From Azospirillum sp. OGB3 (GTDB lineage: Bacteria > Pseudomonadota > Alphaproteobacteria > Azospirillales > Azospirillaceae): 64,000 nucleotides of DNA. The notes below the pieces were generated by a model. The model saw only the letters and a list, made by a program, of their open reading frames with translations, ran no database searches and had not been told where the DNA came from. The DNA is taken from the NCBI RefSeq assembly GCF_014192915.1, contig NZ_JACHYN010000010.1:1-64000 (forward strand), given 5' to 3'. Positions 24,175-32,655 of this stretch are shown here, piece after piece (the stretch's first letter is position 1; each line of letters opens with the position of its first letter). Position numbers and translations under genes: made by a program.

Positions 24175-25299
24175 GTGGCGGACTTCATTCACGACCGGTT
24201 CATGCCGCGCGCCGACGCCGCGGAGGCCCCGGAGCGGTACGAGATGAGCTATGTCCGCAAGGCGCTCGTCCTGTCCATGATGCTGGTCCTGCTGATCGGC
24301 TGCTTCGTCGTGCTGCGCCCCTTCATCGCGGCGATCCTCTGGGCCGTCATCCTGTCCTTCAGCACCTGGCCGCTGCACCGGCGCATCGAGCGCGCGCTCG
24401 GCGGGCGCACGACGCTGGCGGCGGCGATCATGACGCTGGCGATCATGACGATCCTCGTCGGGCCCCTCGTCGCGCTTGGAATAAAGCTGTCGGAAAATGT
24501 CGTCCGGGTCTTCGAAACGCTTCACACGGCCATGGACCGGGGGCTTCCGCCCCTGCCGGACTGGCTGGTCGGCCTCCCGATCCTCGGGGACCGGCTGCGG
24601 GAGATGTGGAGCGTGCTGGCGAGCGGCGAGTCCAATCTGCGCACGACGCTCCAGCCCTATCTCGGCCAGATCCGCGACGGGGTGCTGGCGAGCGGCGGGC
24701 ATCTTCTCTCGGGGACGTCGCTGATCGCGCTGAGCATCCTGATCGCCTTCTTCCTCTATCGGGACGGCCGCACCGCCGTGCGCCGGCTGCGCAGCATCGT
24801 GGGGCGGATCGCCGGCGACCGCGCGCGGAAATCCCTCGACGTCGCGGCCGAGACGATCAACGGCGTCGTCCATGGCGTGCTCGGCACCGCGCTGGTGCAA
24901 GCCATCATCGCCACCGTGGGTTACTGGATCGCGGGGCTTCCCGGCGCCCTGCTCCTCGGCTTCATCACCTTCTTCCTGACGCTGGTGCCGATGGGACCGG
25001 CGCTGATCTGGCTGCCCGCCGCGATCTGGCTGGCCAGCCAGGGCCGCACCGCCATGGCGATCTTTCTGGTGGCCTGGGTCGGCCTGCTGGTCGGCAGCCT
25101 CGACAACATCCTGCGCCCGATCCTGATCGGCCGGAGCAGCGATCTGCCCTTCATCATCATTTTCCTGGGCATCATCGGCGGTCTCGTCGCGTTCGGCCTG
25201 ATCGGCATCTTTCTCGGCCCGACGCTGCTCGCCGTGGCCTACGGCCTCATTCGGGAATGGAGCGGGGGAAACGAGCCGGGCGACGTTGCGGCGGAATAG
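24175..25299 (+). CDS. AI-2E/PerM family membrane transporter
   Basis: A 374-residue protein of the AI-2E (TqsA/PerM) family, with about eight membrane segments: VLSMMLVLLIGCFVVLRPFI, then AIMTLAIMTILVGPLVALGI, and a C-terminal set ending LGIIGGLVAFGLIGIFLGPT LLA. Members act as autoinducer-2 exporters or sodium/proton antiporters. Start is GTG 24175 with GAAGGGAACGG upstream. It is the last gene of the plus-strand run and is followed by a hairpin. Confidence 0.9.
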   Translation: MADFIHDRFMPRADAAEAPERYEMSYVRKALVLSMMLVLLIGCFVVLRPFIAAILWAVILSFSTWPLHRRIERALGGRTTLAAAIMTLAIMTILVGPLVALGIKLSENVVRVFETLHTAMDRGLPPLPDWLVGLPILGDRLREMWSVLASGESNLRTTLQPYLGQIRDGVLASGGHLLSGTSLIALSILIAFFLYRDGRTAVRRLRSIVGRIAGDRARKSLDVAAETINGVVHGVLGTALVQAIIATVGYWIAGLPGALLLGFITFFLTLVPMGPALIWLPAAIWLASQGRTAMAIFLVAWVGLLVGSLDNILRPILIGRSSDLPFIIIFLGIIGGLVAFGLIGIFLGPTLLAVAYGLIREWSGGNEPGDVAAE

Positions 25300-25318
25300 G
25301 CGGGCGGGCCGTCCAAGA

Positions 25319-25340
25319 GACGGCGCCCGAAGGCGCCGTC
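25319..25340 (+). terminator. Hairpin after the 14.7-25.3 kb gene run
   Basis: GACGGCGCC at 25319-25327 pairs with GGCGCCGTC at 25332-25340 across a CGAA tetraloop. It is 20 bases after the AI-2E stop and before the convergent lyase gene. No T-run follows, so termination efficiency is uncertain. Confidence 0.6.
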
Positions 25341-25463
25341 GACATGCCCTGTGGATCAGGCCCGCGCCTGGACAACAGGCGCGATGCCGGAGCCGAGGTC
25401 GCCCAGGCAGAGACCACCAACAGCCTGCGCTTGGCTCACCTGAGCCTGTCCTGAACGGCCCGA

Positions 25464-26813
25464 TCAGCCGTTCATGCGGGCCAGCACACGATCGACCATG
25501 ACCCCGGACTGCCCGAGGTAATTGGCCGGATCGCAGAGCCTGGCCAGTTCGGCACGGCTGAGGCAGGCGCTGATCTCCGGCGTTTCGGCCAGCAGGTCGA
25601 GCAGCGGCCGGTTCTGCCGCACCGCCTCGCGGCAGAGGTCGTAGACGAGGTCGTGGGCGTATTCGCGGCCGATGTGGCGGCCGAGCCCCATCATCACCGC
25701 CTCGGACGCCACCAGCCCGTTGGTCATCTCCAGGTTCGCGCGCATCCGTTCGGCATCCACCTCAAGGCCGCTCGCCACGAACCGCGCCTGTTTCAAGGCG
25801 CCGGCCAGCAGGCAGAACGCCTCCGGCAGGACGATCCACTCGATCTCCCAAGGGCCGGTCGACCGCTCGTGGTCGGCGACCATGGCGTCGAGCAGGGCCG
25901 CCGCGTGCTGGCGCAGCACGGAGATCGACGCGTGGATGTAGCAGCTGGAGATCGGGTTGCGCTTCTGCGGCATGGTGCTGCTCGACCCGCGGCCATGGGC
26001 GAAGGGCTCGTAAACCTCGCCGACCTCCGTCTGCATCATCAGCTTCACGTCCATCGACAGCTTGCCGAGCGTGCCGCCGACCAGACCCAGGAAGCAGCCC
26101 ACCTCGGCGATGGTGTCGCGGATGGTGTGCCAGGCGATCACCGGCTGGGCGAGGCCCAGCTCCTCCATCAGCCCGGCCTGGGTCTCCATGGCGCCGTGCT
26201 CCAGGGAGGCCAGCGTGCCGGACGCTCCGGCGAACTCGCCCATCAGCACGCGCGGGCGGAGCTGCGCCAGCCGCTCCCGATGGCGTTCGACCGCCGACAG
26301 CAGCCCGGCCATCTTGTAGCCGAAGGTCACCGGCACCGCCTGCTGGAGGTTGCTGCGGCCGATCATCGGCGTGTCCCGGTGGCGCTTGGCGAGGGTCGCC
26401 AGGGCCGCCGACAGGCCCGCAAGGTCCTCGTCCACGATGGCCAGCGCTTCGCGCATCTGCAGGACCGTGGCGGTGTCGGTGATGTCCTGCGTGGTGGCGC
26501 CCCAGTGGCAGAATTCGCCGAGCCGGTCGCGGCAGAGCGCGTTGAGCTGCGAGACGACGCCCAGCACGGGGTAGCCGATGCGCTCCGTCTGCGCCTTCAG
26601 CGTCGCCGTGTCGATCCTGTCGAGCGAACAGTTGGCGACGATCTCGTCGGCGGCCTCCTGCGGGATGATGCCCAGGCGGCCCTGGACGCGGGCGAGTGCG
26701 GCCTCGATGTCCAGGTACTTGCGGGTTCGGTTCTCGTCCGACCAGACGGCGCGCATGGCCGGGGTGCTGAAGATGTCGCCGAAGATGGCGGAGTCGATGA
26801 TCGTGGACGGCAT
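25464..26813 (-). CDS. Fumarase/adenylosuccinate-lyase superfamily lyase (PcaB-like)
   Basis: A 449-residue protein with the superfamily signature GSSTMPQKRNPISS (about 270-283) and earlier blocks CHWGATTQDITDTA and GRSNLQQAVPVTFGYK. These fit 3-carboxy-cis,cis-muconate cycloisomerase-like lyases rather than true fumarase. It should catalyse a reversible elimination/addition on a polycarboxylate. ATG 26813 follows AGGAC; an upstream extension lacks support. It is last in the five-gene operon (gap 43 bases to the CoA-transferase). No other protocatechuate-pathway gene is present. Confidence 0.88.
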   Translation of the reverse strand: MPSTIIDSAIFGDIFSTPAMRAVWSDENRTRKYLDIEAALARVQGRLGIIPQEAADEIVANCSLDRIDTATLKAQTERIGYPVLGVVSQLNALCRDRLGEFCHWGATTQDITDTATVLQMREALAIVDEDLAGLSAALATLAKRHRDTPMIGRSNLQQAVPVTFGYKMAGLLSAVERHRERLAQLRPRVLMGEFAGASGTLASLEHGAMETQAGLMEELGLAQPVIAWHTIRDTIAEVGCFLGLVGGTLGKLSMDVKLMMQTEVGEVYEPFAHGRGSSSTMPQKRNPISSCYIHASISVLRQHAAALLDAMVADHERSTGPWEIEWIVLPEAFCLLAGALKQARFVASGLEVDAERMRANLEMTNGLVASEAVMMGLGRHIGREYAHDLVYDLCREAVRQNRPLLDLLAETPEISACLSRAELARLCDPANYLGQSGVMVDRVLARMNG

Positions 26814-26856
26814 GGTGCTGGTCCTCCCAAAAATGGTTTTGCGTTCGGGTCCCGGC

Positions 26857-28038
26857 TCAGACCGCCTTCGCGTCGCGCAGCCGGGCGATGTCGCCGGGCG
26901 CGTAACCCAGCTCGGCAAGGATGCGGTCGGTGTGCTGGCCGAGCGCCGGCACCGGGTCCATGCGCGCATCCCCGTTGCTTGCCATGCCCGGCGGCAGCAG
27001 GGCCGGCACCGGCCCGTTCTGGGTCTCCACCGTGCGCCAGCGGTCGCGGGCCGCCAGTTGCGGGTGGTTCCAGACGTCCTGCATGGCGTTGGCCTGGGCG
27101 TTGGCGATGGCGGCCTGATCCAGCCGGGCGACCACCTGCTCGGCGGTCAGGCCGGCGAAGGCCGCCACGATGATCCCGCGCAGCTCGTCGCGCGCCGCGT
27201 TGCGGCGGGAGTTGCTTGAGAAGCGCTCCTCCTCCGCCAGTTCGGGGCGTTGCAGCACCGTCTCGCAGAAGGCCACCCATTCGCGCTCGTTCTGCAGGCC
27301 GAGCAGCACCGTCTTGCCGTCGCCGGCCGGAAACGGGCCGTAGGGGTAGATGGTGGCGTGGCTGGCGCCGGTGCGGGCGGGCGGCGGCGCGCCGTCGAAG
27401 GCGTAGTAGAGCGGGTAGCTCATCCACTCCACCAGCGATTCCAGCATGGAGACGTCGATGCGGCAGCCGCGCCCCGTCTGCAGGCGTTGCAGGAGCGCGG
27501 CCAGAATGTTGCTGTAGGCGTACATGCCGGCGGAGATGTCGGCGATGGACGGGCCGGCCTTGGCGGGCGTCTCCGGCGTGCCGGTCACCGACAGGAATCC
27601 GGACTCGCCCTGGATCAGCAGGTCGTAGGCCTTCTTGTCGCGGTAGGGGCCGTCGCCGCCGTAGCCGGAGATGTCGCAGACGATGATGTCCGGCTTCCCG
27701 ATGGACAGCGCCTCGTAGGACAGGCCGAGGCGGGCGGCCGCGCCGGGCGCGAGGTTCTGCACCACCACGTCGGCCTGCTCGCGGATCAGGCGCTTGAGGA
27801 TCGCCTGCGCCTCCGGATGCTTGACGTCGAGCGTCAGGCTTTCCTTCGAGCGGTTGGTCCACACGAAGTGCGAGGCGACGCCGCGCACCCGCTCGTCGTA
27901 GCCGCGGGCGAAGTCGCCGACGCCGGGGCGCTCCACCTTGATGACGCGGGCGCCGAGATCGGCGAGCTGCCGCGTCGCGAAGGGGGCGGCGATGGCGTGT
28001 TCCAGGGTGACGACGGTGATGCCGGCCAGGGGTTTCAT
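26857..28038 (-). CDS. Class III CoA-transferase (CaiB/BaiF family)
   Basis: A 393-residue family III CoA-transferase. Family blocks are LAGITVVTLEHAIAAPFATR, DLGARVIKVERPGVGDFARG, HFVWTNRSKESLTLDVKHP and an AYDLLIQGESGFLSVTG region containing the catalytic-type Asp (KKAYDLLIQ). It moves CoA between carboxylic acids. The FVWTNRSKES form is common in mesaconyl/itaconyl/succinyl CoA-transferases. Start ATG 28038 has GAGGGAGAG upstream. The hydratase gene ends 11 bases before it. Confidence 0.92.
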   Translation of the reverse strand: MKPLAGITVVTLEHAIAAPFATRQLADLGARVIKVERPGVGDFARGYDERVRGVASHFVWTNRSKESLTLDVKHPEAQAILKRLIREQADVVVQNLAPGAAARLGLSYEALSIGKPDIIVCDISGYGGDGPYRDKKAYDLLIQGESGFLSVTGTPETPAKAGPSIADISAGMYAYSNILAALLQRLQTGRGCRIDVSMLESLVEWMSYPLYYAFDGAPPPARTGASHATIYPYGPFPAGDGKTVLLGLQNEREWVAFCETVLQRPELAEEERFSSNSRRNAARDELRGIIVAAFAGLTAEQVVARLDQAAIANAQANAMQDVWNHPQLAARDRWRTVETQNGPVPALLPPGMASNGDARMDPVPALGQHTDRILAELGYAPGDIARLRDAKAV

Positions 28039-28049
28039 GATGCTCTCCC

Positions 28050-28955
28050 TCACTTCAGGACCGCGGTGGCGTCCATGGTCAGCCAGCCGTCATGGTCCTT
28101 GGCCCAGAGGTGGACCGTTCCGCCGTCGGGACCCCGTCCATGGTCTTGGGGCGTGCCGCACACCGAGAAGGGGTTGATGTCGAAGGTCGGCCGCACCGCC
28201 TTGAAGCGGAAGGAGGCGACCTCGGCCTCCGGCAGCCGGTGGCGCAGCAGGTCGAGCAGCAGGGTGGCGATCAGCGGGCCATGCACGATCAGCCCGGGAT
28301 AGCCCTCCACCCCCGTCACGTAGCGCCGGTCGTAGTGGATGCGGTGGCCGTTGAAGGTCAGCGCCGAGTAGCGGAACAGCAGCACGTCGTCGGGAACCCA
28401 GCGCGTCTCCCAGGCCGCGTCGGCCGGCGCCGGCCGGGGCTCGGGCGGCGCGTCGTCCGGATTGGCCGCCTCACGGTAGACGATGTCGTGGAACTCGGTC
28501 AGCGCGACCGCGGTCTCGCCGGCGCGGCGGATCTCGTGGCGGACCTTGACGAAGACCAGCGGACCGGTGCGCCCGGACTTCTCGGTCACGTCATGGATGG
28601 TCGAGGTCCGGGTCAGGGCGTCGCCGACGCGCAGGGGGCTGTGGAACTCGAACTGGCTGCCGGCCCACATCCGGCGGGGCAGCGGCACCGGGGGCAGGAA
28701 GCCGCCGCGCCTGGCATGACCGTCCGGTCCGATCTCCGACTGGCGGTGAAGCGGCAGGAAGTACAGCCAGTGCCACAGCGGCGGGAGCGGGGTGCCGGCG
28801 GCGGGGCGCTCGGCGGGCCGGTCCAGCGTGGCCGACAGCGCGGCGTAGGGGGTCGGGGTGACGGTGTCGGACACGGTCTCGGTCCGGCCGATCCAGTCCT
28901 TCGCGTCCGTGGTGGAAACGGTCATGGCGGAAAGGGTCATGGCGGGGGCGGTCAT
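28050..28955 (-). CDS. HTD2/MaoC-type hydratase, mesaconyl-C4-CoA hydratase-like
   Basis: A 301-residue protein with an N-terminal FAS1-like dehydratase half (WHWLYFLPLHRQSEIGPDGH, MWAGSQFEFHSPLRVGDALTR) and a C-terminal hot-dog half (LLFRYSALTFNGHRIHYDRRYV, with the hydratase-2-type HYD, and GYPGLIVHGPLIATLLL). This pattern is that of HTD2-like enzymes such as mesaconyl-C4-CoA hydratase. It should hydrate an enoyl-CoA made by the neighbouring CoA-transferase. ATG 28955 has GAGGA seven bases upstream. Confidence 0.88.
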   Translation of the reverse strand: MTAPAMTLSAMTVSTTDAKDWIGRTETVSDTVTPTPYAALSATLDRPAERPAAGTPLPPLWHWLYFLPLHRQSEIGPDGHARRGGFLPPVPLPRRMWAGSQFEFHSPLRVGDALTRTSTIHDVTEKSGRTGPLVFVKVRHEIRRAGETAVALTEFHDIVYREAANPDDAPPEPRPAPADAAWETRWVPDDVLLFRYSALTFNGHRIHYDRRYVTGVEGYPGLIVHGPLIATLLLDLLRHRLPEAEVASFRFKAVRPTFDINPFSVCGTPQDHGRGPDGGTVHLWAKDHDGWLTMDATAVLK

Positions 28956-28993
28956 GGTGGCGTCCTCGATGCGTGGGAGCGGCCTGCGGCGGA

Positions 28994-30418
28994 TCAGTGC
29001 GACGGCTGGGCGGGGGTCCGGACGTTCAGCGGCAGGACGGCGATGTCGCCCTTCTCCTCCAGGGTCCGCTCGGTGCTGGCGTAGCTCTGGTTCAGCTCCC
29101 GCTGCAGAACCTCGCGGTCGCAGGCGTTCTCCCAGATCGAGACGACGATGCTGGCGACGCAGTTGCTGATGATGCTGGTCAGGGCGCGGGCCTCGGACAT
29201 GAAGCGGTCGATGCCGACGAGCAGCGCGACGCCCGCCACGGGAAGGTCCGGCATCACCGTCAGCGTGGCGACCAGGGCGACGAAGCCGCTGCCGGTGACG
29301 CCCGCCGCACCCTTCGAGGTCAGCAGCATGACGCCGAGCATGGCGACGATCTGGCCGGCCGACAGGTGGATGTCGCAGGCCTGGGCGATGAACAAGGAGG
29401 CCAGCGTCAGGTAGATCGCCGTGCCGTCCAGGTTGAAGGAATAGCCCATGGGCAGCACGAGGCCGGAGACGCCCTTCTTGCAACCCAGCGCCTCCAGCTT
29501 CTGCAGCACGCGCGGCAGGACCGGTTCGGAGGAGGAGGTGCCGAGCACGATCAGCAGTTCTTCACGGAAGTAGCGCAGCACCTTCCACAGGCTGAACCCA
29601 TGCAGCCGCGCCAGCGTGCCGATGACGACCACCAGGAAGAAGCCGCAGGCGACGTAGAAGGTGAGGATCAGCAAGCCGAGCGAGCCGATGGAGTCGATGC
29701 CGTATTTGCCGACGGTGAAGGCCATCGCGCCGAAGGCGCCGATCGGGGCCAGCTTCATGATGAAGCCGAAGGCGGCGAACAGGACGTGGGAGAAGGATTC
29801 GATGCCCTGGACCACCGGCTCGCCGGCCTTGCCGACCCGCGTCAGCCCGAAGCCGACCAGGACGGAGATGAGCAGAACCGGCAGCACCTCGCCCTCGGCG
29901 AAGGCGCCGAAGAAGGAATGCGGGATGATGTGCAGCACGAAGTCGGTGAAGCCGACCGGAGCCGCCTGCTTGGCGTAGCGCGCCGCCACCGCGGGGTCGA
30001 GCGACGACGGCGAGACGTGCATGCCGACGCCGGGTTCGATGATCATCACCGCGGCCAGCCCGATGAGCAGCGCCGCCACCGTCAGCGCGTAGAACAGCGC
30101 CATCGACTTGACCAGCGTCTTGCCGATCTCGCGGGTGTCGTTGAGGCTGGTGATGCCGCTGACGATGGTGCAGAAGACGACGGGCGCGATCATCATCTTG
30201 ACCAGCTTGACGAACCCGTCGCCGAGCGGCTTCAGCGAGGCGCCGAAGTCCGGCCAGAAGTGACCGGCCAGAATGCCCAGGGTCAGGCCGACGACGACCT
30301 GGAAGTAGAGGGCCTTGTAGATGGCTTTGGGGTAGATGGCTTTGGGGTAGATGGCTTTGGGGTGGATGGCTTTGGGCTCGGTCGGCGCCGGGGTTTGTTC
30401 TCCCGTTTGTAGGCGCAT
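28994..30418 (-). CDS. dctA: C4-dicarboxylate/cation symporter (DctA-like)
   Basis: A 474-residue DAACS-family carrier importing C4-type dicarboxylates with protons or sodium. Typical blocks are FVKLVKMMIAPVVFCTIVSG, the serine-rich reentrant loop LGTSSSEPVLPRVLQKL, LPMGYSFNLDGTAIYLTLAS and TSKGAAGVTGSGFVALVATL. The N-terminal extension is odd: a repeated PKAIY/PKAIH segment (about residues 15-34) encoded by 15-bp tandem repeats just before the first membrane helix. Gap to the PrpF-like gene is 27 bases. Confidence 0.95.
   Translation of the reverse strand: MRLQTGEQTPAPTEPKAIHPKAIYPKAIYPKAIYKALYFQVVVGLTLGILAGHFWPDFGASLKPLGDGFVKLVKMMIAPVVFCTIVSGITSLNDTREIGKTLVKSMALFYALTVAALLIGLAAVMIIEPGVGMHVSPSSLDPAVAARYAKQAAPVGFTDFVLHIIPHSFFGAFAEGEVLPVLLISVLVGFGLTRVGKAGEPVVQGIESFSHVLFAAFGFIMKLAPIGAFGAMAFTVGKYGIDSIGSLGLLILTFYVACGFFLVVVIGTLARLHGFSLWKVLRYFREELLIVLGTSSSEPVLPRVLQKLEALGCKKGVSGLVLPMGYSFNLDGTAIYLTLASLFIAQACDIHLSAGQIVAMLGVMLLTSKGAAGVTGSGFVALVATLTVMPDLPVAGVALLVGIDRFMSEARALTSIISNCVASIVVSIWENACDREVLQRELNQSYASTERTLEEKGDIAVLPLNVRTPAQPSH
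30321..30380 (-). repeat. Four in-frame 15-bp tandem copies in dctA
   Basis: The plus-strand unit ATGGCTTTGGGGTAG occurs twice perfectly, then once with one change, then in degenerate form. On the coding strand it yields PKAIY repeats in the cytoplasmic N-terminus. As the unit is five codons, copy-number change would lengthen or shorten the protein without frameshift. Confidence 0.9.
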
Positions 30419-30445
30419 GGCGTTTCCTCCTCGGTGCGTTATGGG

Positions 30446-31618
30446 TCAGGCGGCCATGGCGGCCCGCGGCGGGTCCAATGGCCGGGCGAACACGGTTCCT
30501 TCGAACAGGCGTCGTGACGTGCGCAGGATGCTGGCGGTGGGGGCGGATCGACCGGCGCCCGGATCGAGGTGGACGGTCAGCCGGCCGGCCGGATGCTCGA
30601 AGGTGACGTCGCCGGGCAGGGCCAGCCGTCCAGCCGATGCGCCGGCCAGCGCGGAGGCCACGGTTCCCGGGATCGTGCAGGCGGTCGCGGTGGCGACGGC
30701 CCCGGTGATGGCCATCGCCCGATGGCAGTCGTGCGGCATGAAATAGCGCACGGCCAGTGTGCCGCCGCGCGTCGGCGGCGCCAGCAGGACCGGCTTGGGG
30801 ATCACCATGCCGGCGGCGTTGGCGAAGCCCATGCGGCGGCCCGCCTCGACGCGCAGCGCCTCCAGCCGGGCCATGAAGCCGCGATCGAGCCGGTAGCTGT
30901 CCATCGGCTCATGCCCCGTCTTGCCGAGGTCGGCGGCGCGGACCAGCATCACCGGGATGGCGGCGTCGATGCAGGAAACCTCGACCCCGCCAATTCCGTC
31001 GATTCCATCGATCCCGCCGATCCCGCCGATCCCATCGATCCCGATGATCCGGTCGACCGGCGCCCCGGTGGGCAGCAGCCGGCCGGTGTTGGCGCCCGCC
31101 GCGTCGAGGAAGGCGAGATGGATGGGCGCCGCGGTGCCGGGCACGCCGTCGATGGCGGCCTCGCCCTCGTAGGTCACCCGGGCGTCGGGGGTCTGGACGC
31201 GCGCTTCGATCAGCTTGCCGGTGTTGACGTTGTGGATGCGCACCACCGTCACGCCGTCCGTCGCCGGAACCAGCCCGGCCTCGATGGCGAAGGGGGCGAC
31301 GGCGGCGAGCATGTTGCCGCAGTTGGGCGAGGTGTCGACGATCCCTTCCTGCACCCGCACCTGGGCGAACAGATAGTCCACGTCCGCGCCGGCCAGGGTG
31401 GTGGGGCCGACGATGGCGACCTTGCTGGTCAAGGGATTGCCGCCGCCGATTCCGTCGATTCCCAGGTCGTTCCCCGCCCCCATGACGGAGAGCAGAAGGG
31501 CGTCGCGCTCGGCCGGCGCCGCCGGAAGGTCGGATGCCAGGAAGAAGGGCCCGCGGGAGGTCCCGCCGCGCATCATCACGCAGGGAATGCCGATCTGGCG
31601 GCTGGTCAGGTGGTTCAT
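30446..31618 (-). CDS. PrpF/4-oxalomesaconate-tautomerase-like isomerase
   Basis: A 390-residue PrpF-family protein with the two-domain diaminopimelate-epimerase-like fold. Visible blocks are IPCVMMRGGTSRGPFFLASD, GIDGIGGGNPLTSKVAIVGP, SPNCGNMLAAVAPFAIEAGL (first catalytic cysteine region) and RYFMPHDCHRAMAITGAVATATACTIPGT (shown only as its motif; second Cys region near the C-terminus). Such enzymes shift a C=C bond in aconitate-, methylaconitate- or oxalomesaconate-like acids. A (I/D)G(G) low-complexity insertion at about residues 188-208 is encoded by 9-bp repeats. First gene of the operon, divergent from LysR. Confidence 0.88.
   Translation of the reverse strand: MNHLTSRQIGIPCVMMRGGTSRGPFFLASDLPAAPAERDALLLSVMGAGNDLGIDGIGGGNPLTSKVAIVGPTTLAGADVDYLFAQVRVQEGIVDTSPNCGNMLAAVAPFAIEAGLVPATDGVTVVRIHNVNTGKLIEARVQTPDARVTYEGEAAIDGVPGTAAPIHLAFLDAAGANTGRLLPTGAPVDRIIGIDGIGGIGGIDGIDGIGGVEVSCIDAAIPVMLVRAADLGKTGHEPMDSYRLDRGFMARLEALRVEAGRRMGFANAAGMVIPKPVLLAPPTRGGTLAVRYFMPHDCHRAMAITGAVATATACTIPGTVASALAGASAGRLALPGDVTFEHPAGRLTVHLDPGAGRSAPTASILRTSRRLFEGTVFARPLDPPRAAMAA
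30992..31054 (-). repeat. Seven 9-bp units in the prpF-like gene
   Basis: The plus-strand unit GATCCCRYC recurs seven times with one to three changes; copies 3 and 4 are identical. It encodes the run IDGIGGIGGIDGIDGIGG. The same peptide motif IDGIGG occurs once at the family's conserved N-terminal site (about 31440), which may have seeded it or be coincidence. Confidence 0.85.
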
Positions 31619-31700
31619 GGCGCTTGCTGTCTCTTGGTCTCGCCGTCGCGGCGAAGAAAGCCGATGGACAGATATTCAGCCTCGGAACCGTATTTGTTAA

Positions 31701-31727
31701 ATGCAATGATTCGGGGTATTATTGCGT
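31701..31727. promoter_or_regulatory. Candidate LysR operator
   Basis: ATGCAAT at 31701-31707 and ATTGCGT at 31721-31727 form an inverted repeat (six of seven positions complementary) with 13 bases between. It lies in the 146-bp divergent space between the PrpF-like gene and the LysR gene, and contains a T-N11-A-type layout expected for LysR sites. Confidence 0.5.
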
Positions 31728-31764
31728 TTCACGCATCAATTGGTACCGTCGCGGGGAGGGGAGC

Positions 31765-32655
31765 ATGAACTTCGAACTGGTCGATCTGAAAGCCTTCGTG
31801 GCGGTGGCCGAACTGGGCAGCTTCAACCGCGCCGCCGAATTGCTGAACCTCTCGCAGCCGGCGCTCAGCCGCCGCATCCAGAAGCTGGAGGACACGCTGG
31901 GCGTCGCCCTGTTCGAGCGCTCGACCCGCCACGTCGCCCTGACCATGGTCGGGCGCGACTTCATCCCCAAGGTCCGGCGCTTCCTGGACGAGTTCGAAAC
32001 ATCGCTGCTGGGGATCAGCGACCTGGGGGCGCGGAGCGGCGGGCAGATCACCATCGCCTCCGTCCCGACGGCGGTGTTCTACTTCCTGCCGAACGCGATC
32101 AGCCGCTTCAGCGTGGCCTTCCCGCGCATCCGCATCCGCATCCTCGACCTCGGCGCCAACGAGGGGCTGGAGGCGGTGGCCCGCGGCGAGGCCGATTTCG
32201 GCATCAACTTCATCGGCACGTCACACCCGGACATCGACTTCACGCCGCTGGCCGAGGACCCGTTCGTCGTCGCCTGCCGGCACGATCATCCGCTGGCCTC
32301 CCAGGAAGCCGCCACGTGGGAGGAGCTGACCGCCCATCGGGTCATCACCGTGGGCCGCACCAGCGGCAACCGGGCGCTGATCGACAACGCCCTGGCGCAG
32401 CACGGCCTGAAGCTCAGCTGGTCCTACGAGATCACGCATCTCGCCAGTTCGCTCGGGCTCGTGGAGGCGGGCCTCGGCGTCGCGGTGCTGCCCAAGCTCG
32501 CCACCCCGGCCTCCGGCCACCCGATCATCCGGACCATCCCGCTGAGCCACCCGAGGATTTCCCGGACGATCGGCGTCGTCCGACGACACGGCGCCATCCT
32601 CTCACCGATGGCGGCGCGCTTTCTGGAGGTGCTGCTCGGCTCCTGGAAGGCGTGA
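31765..32655 (+). CDS. LysR-family regulator of the dicarboxylate operon
   Basis: A 296-residue LysR protein. The N-terminal HTH is at residues 5-65 (LKAFVAVAELGSFNRAAELL, SQPALSRRIQKLEDTLG) and the effector-binding domain starts near 90 (GQITIASVPTAVFYFLPNAI). ATG 31765 follows GGGGAGGGGAG. It is divergent from the PrpF-DctA-hydratase-CoA-transferase-lyase operon, and by LysR convention should sense a substrate or intermediate of that pathway. Confidence 0.93.
   Translation: MNFELVDLKAFVAVAELGSFNRAAELLNLSQPALSRRIQKLEDTLGVALFERSTRHVALTMVGRDFIPKVRRFLDEFETSLLGISDLGARSGGQITIASVPTAVFYFLPNAISRFSVAFPRIRIRILDLGANEGLEAVARGEADFGINFIGTSHPDIDFTPLAEDPFVVACRHDHPLASQEAATWEELTAHRVITVGRTSGNRALIDNALAQHGLKLSWSYEITHLASSLGLVEAGLGVAVLPKLATPASGHPIIRTIPLSHPRISRTIGVVRRHGAILSPMAARFLEVLLGSWKA

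Noticed and set aside
20395..24900. A 1,501-codon open frame antisense to the RND adaptor, pump and AI-2E genes
   Set aside because: The plus strand encodes well-recognised families throughout. The antisense frame is His/Arg/Gln-rich, typical of GC-rich shadow frames.
30992..31054. CRISPR-like or operator array in the 9-bp repeats
   Set aside because: Units are contiguous without spacers and lie in frame inside a gene.
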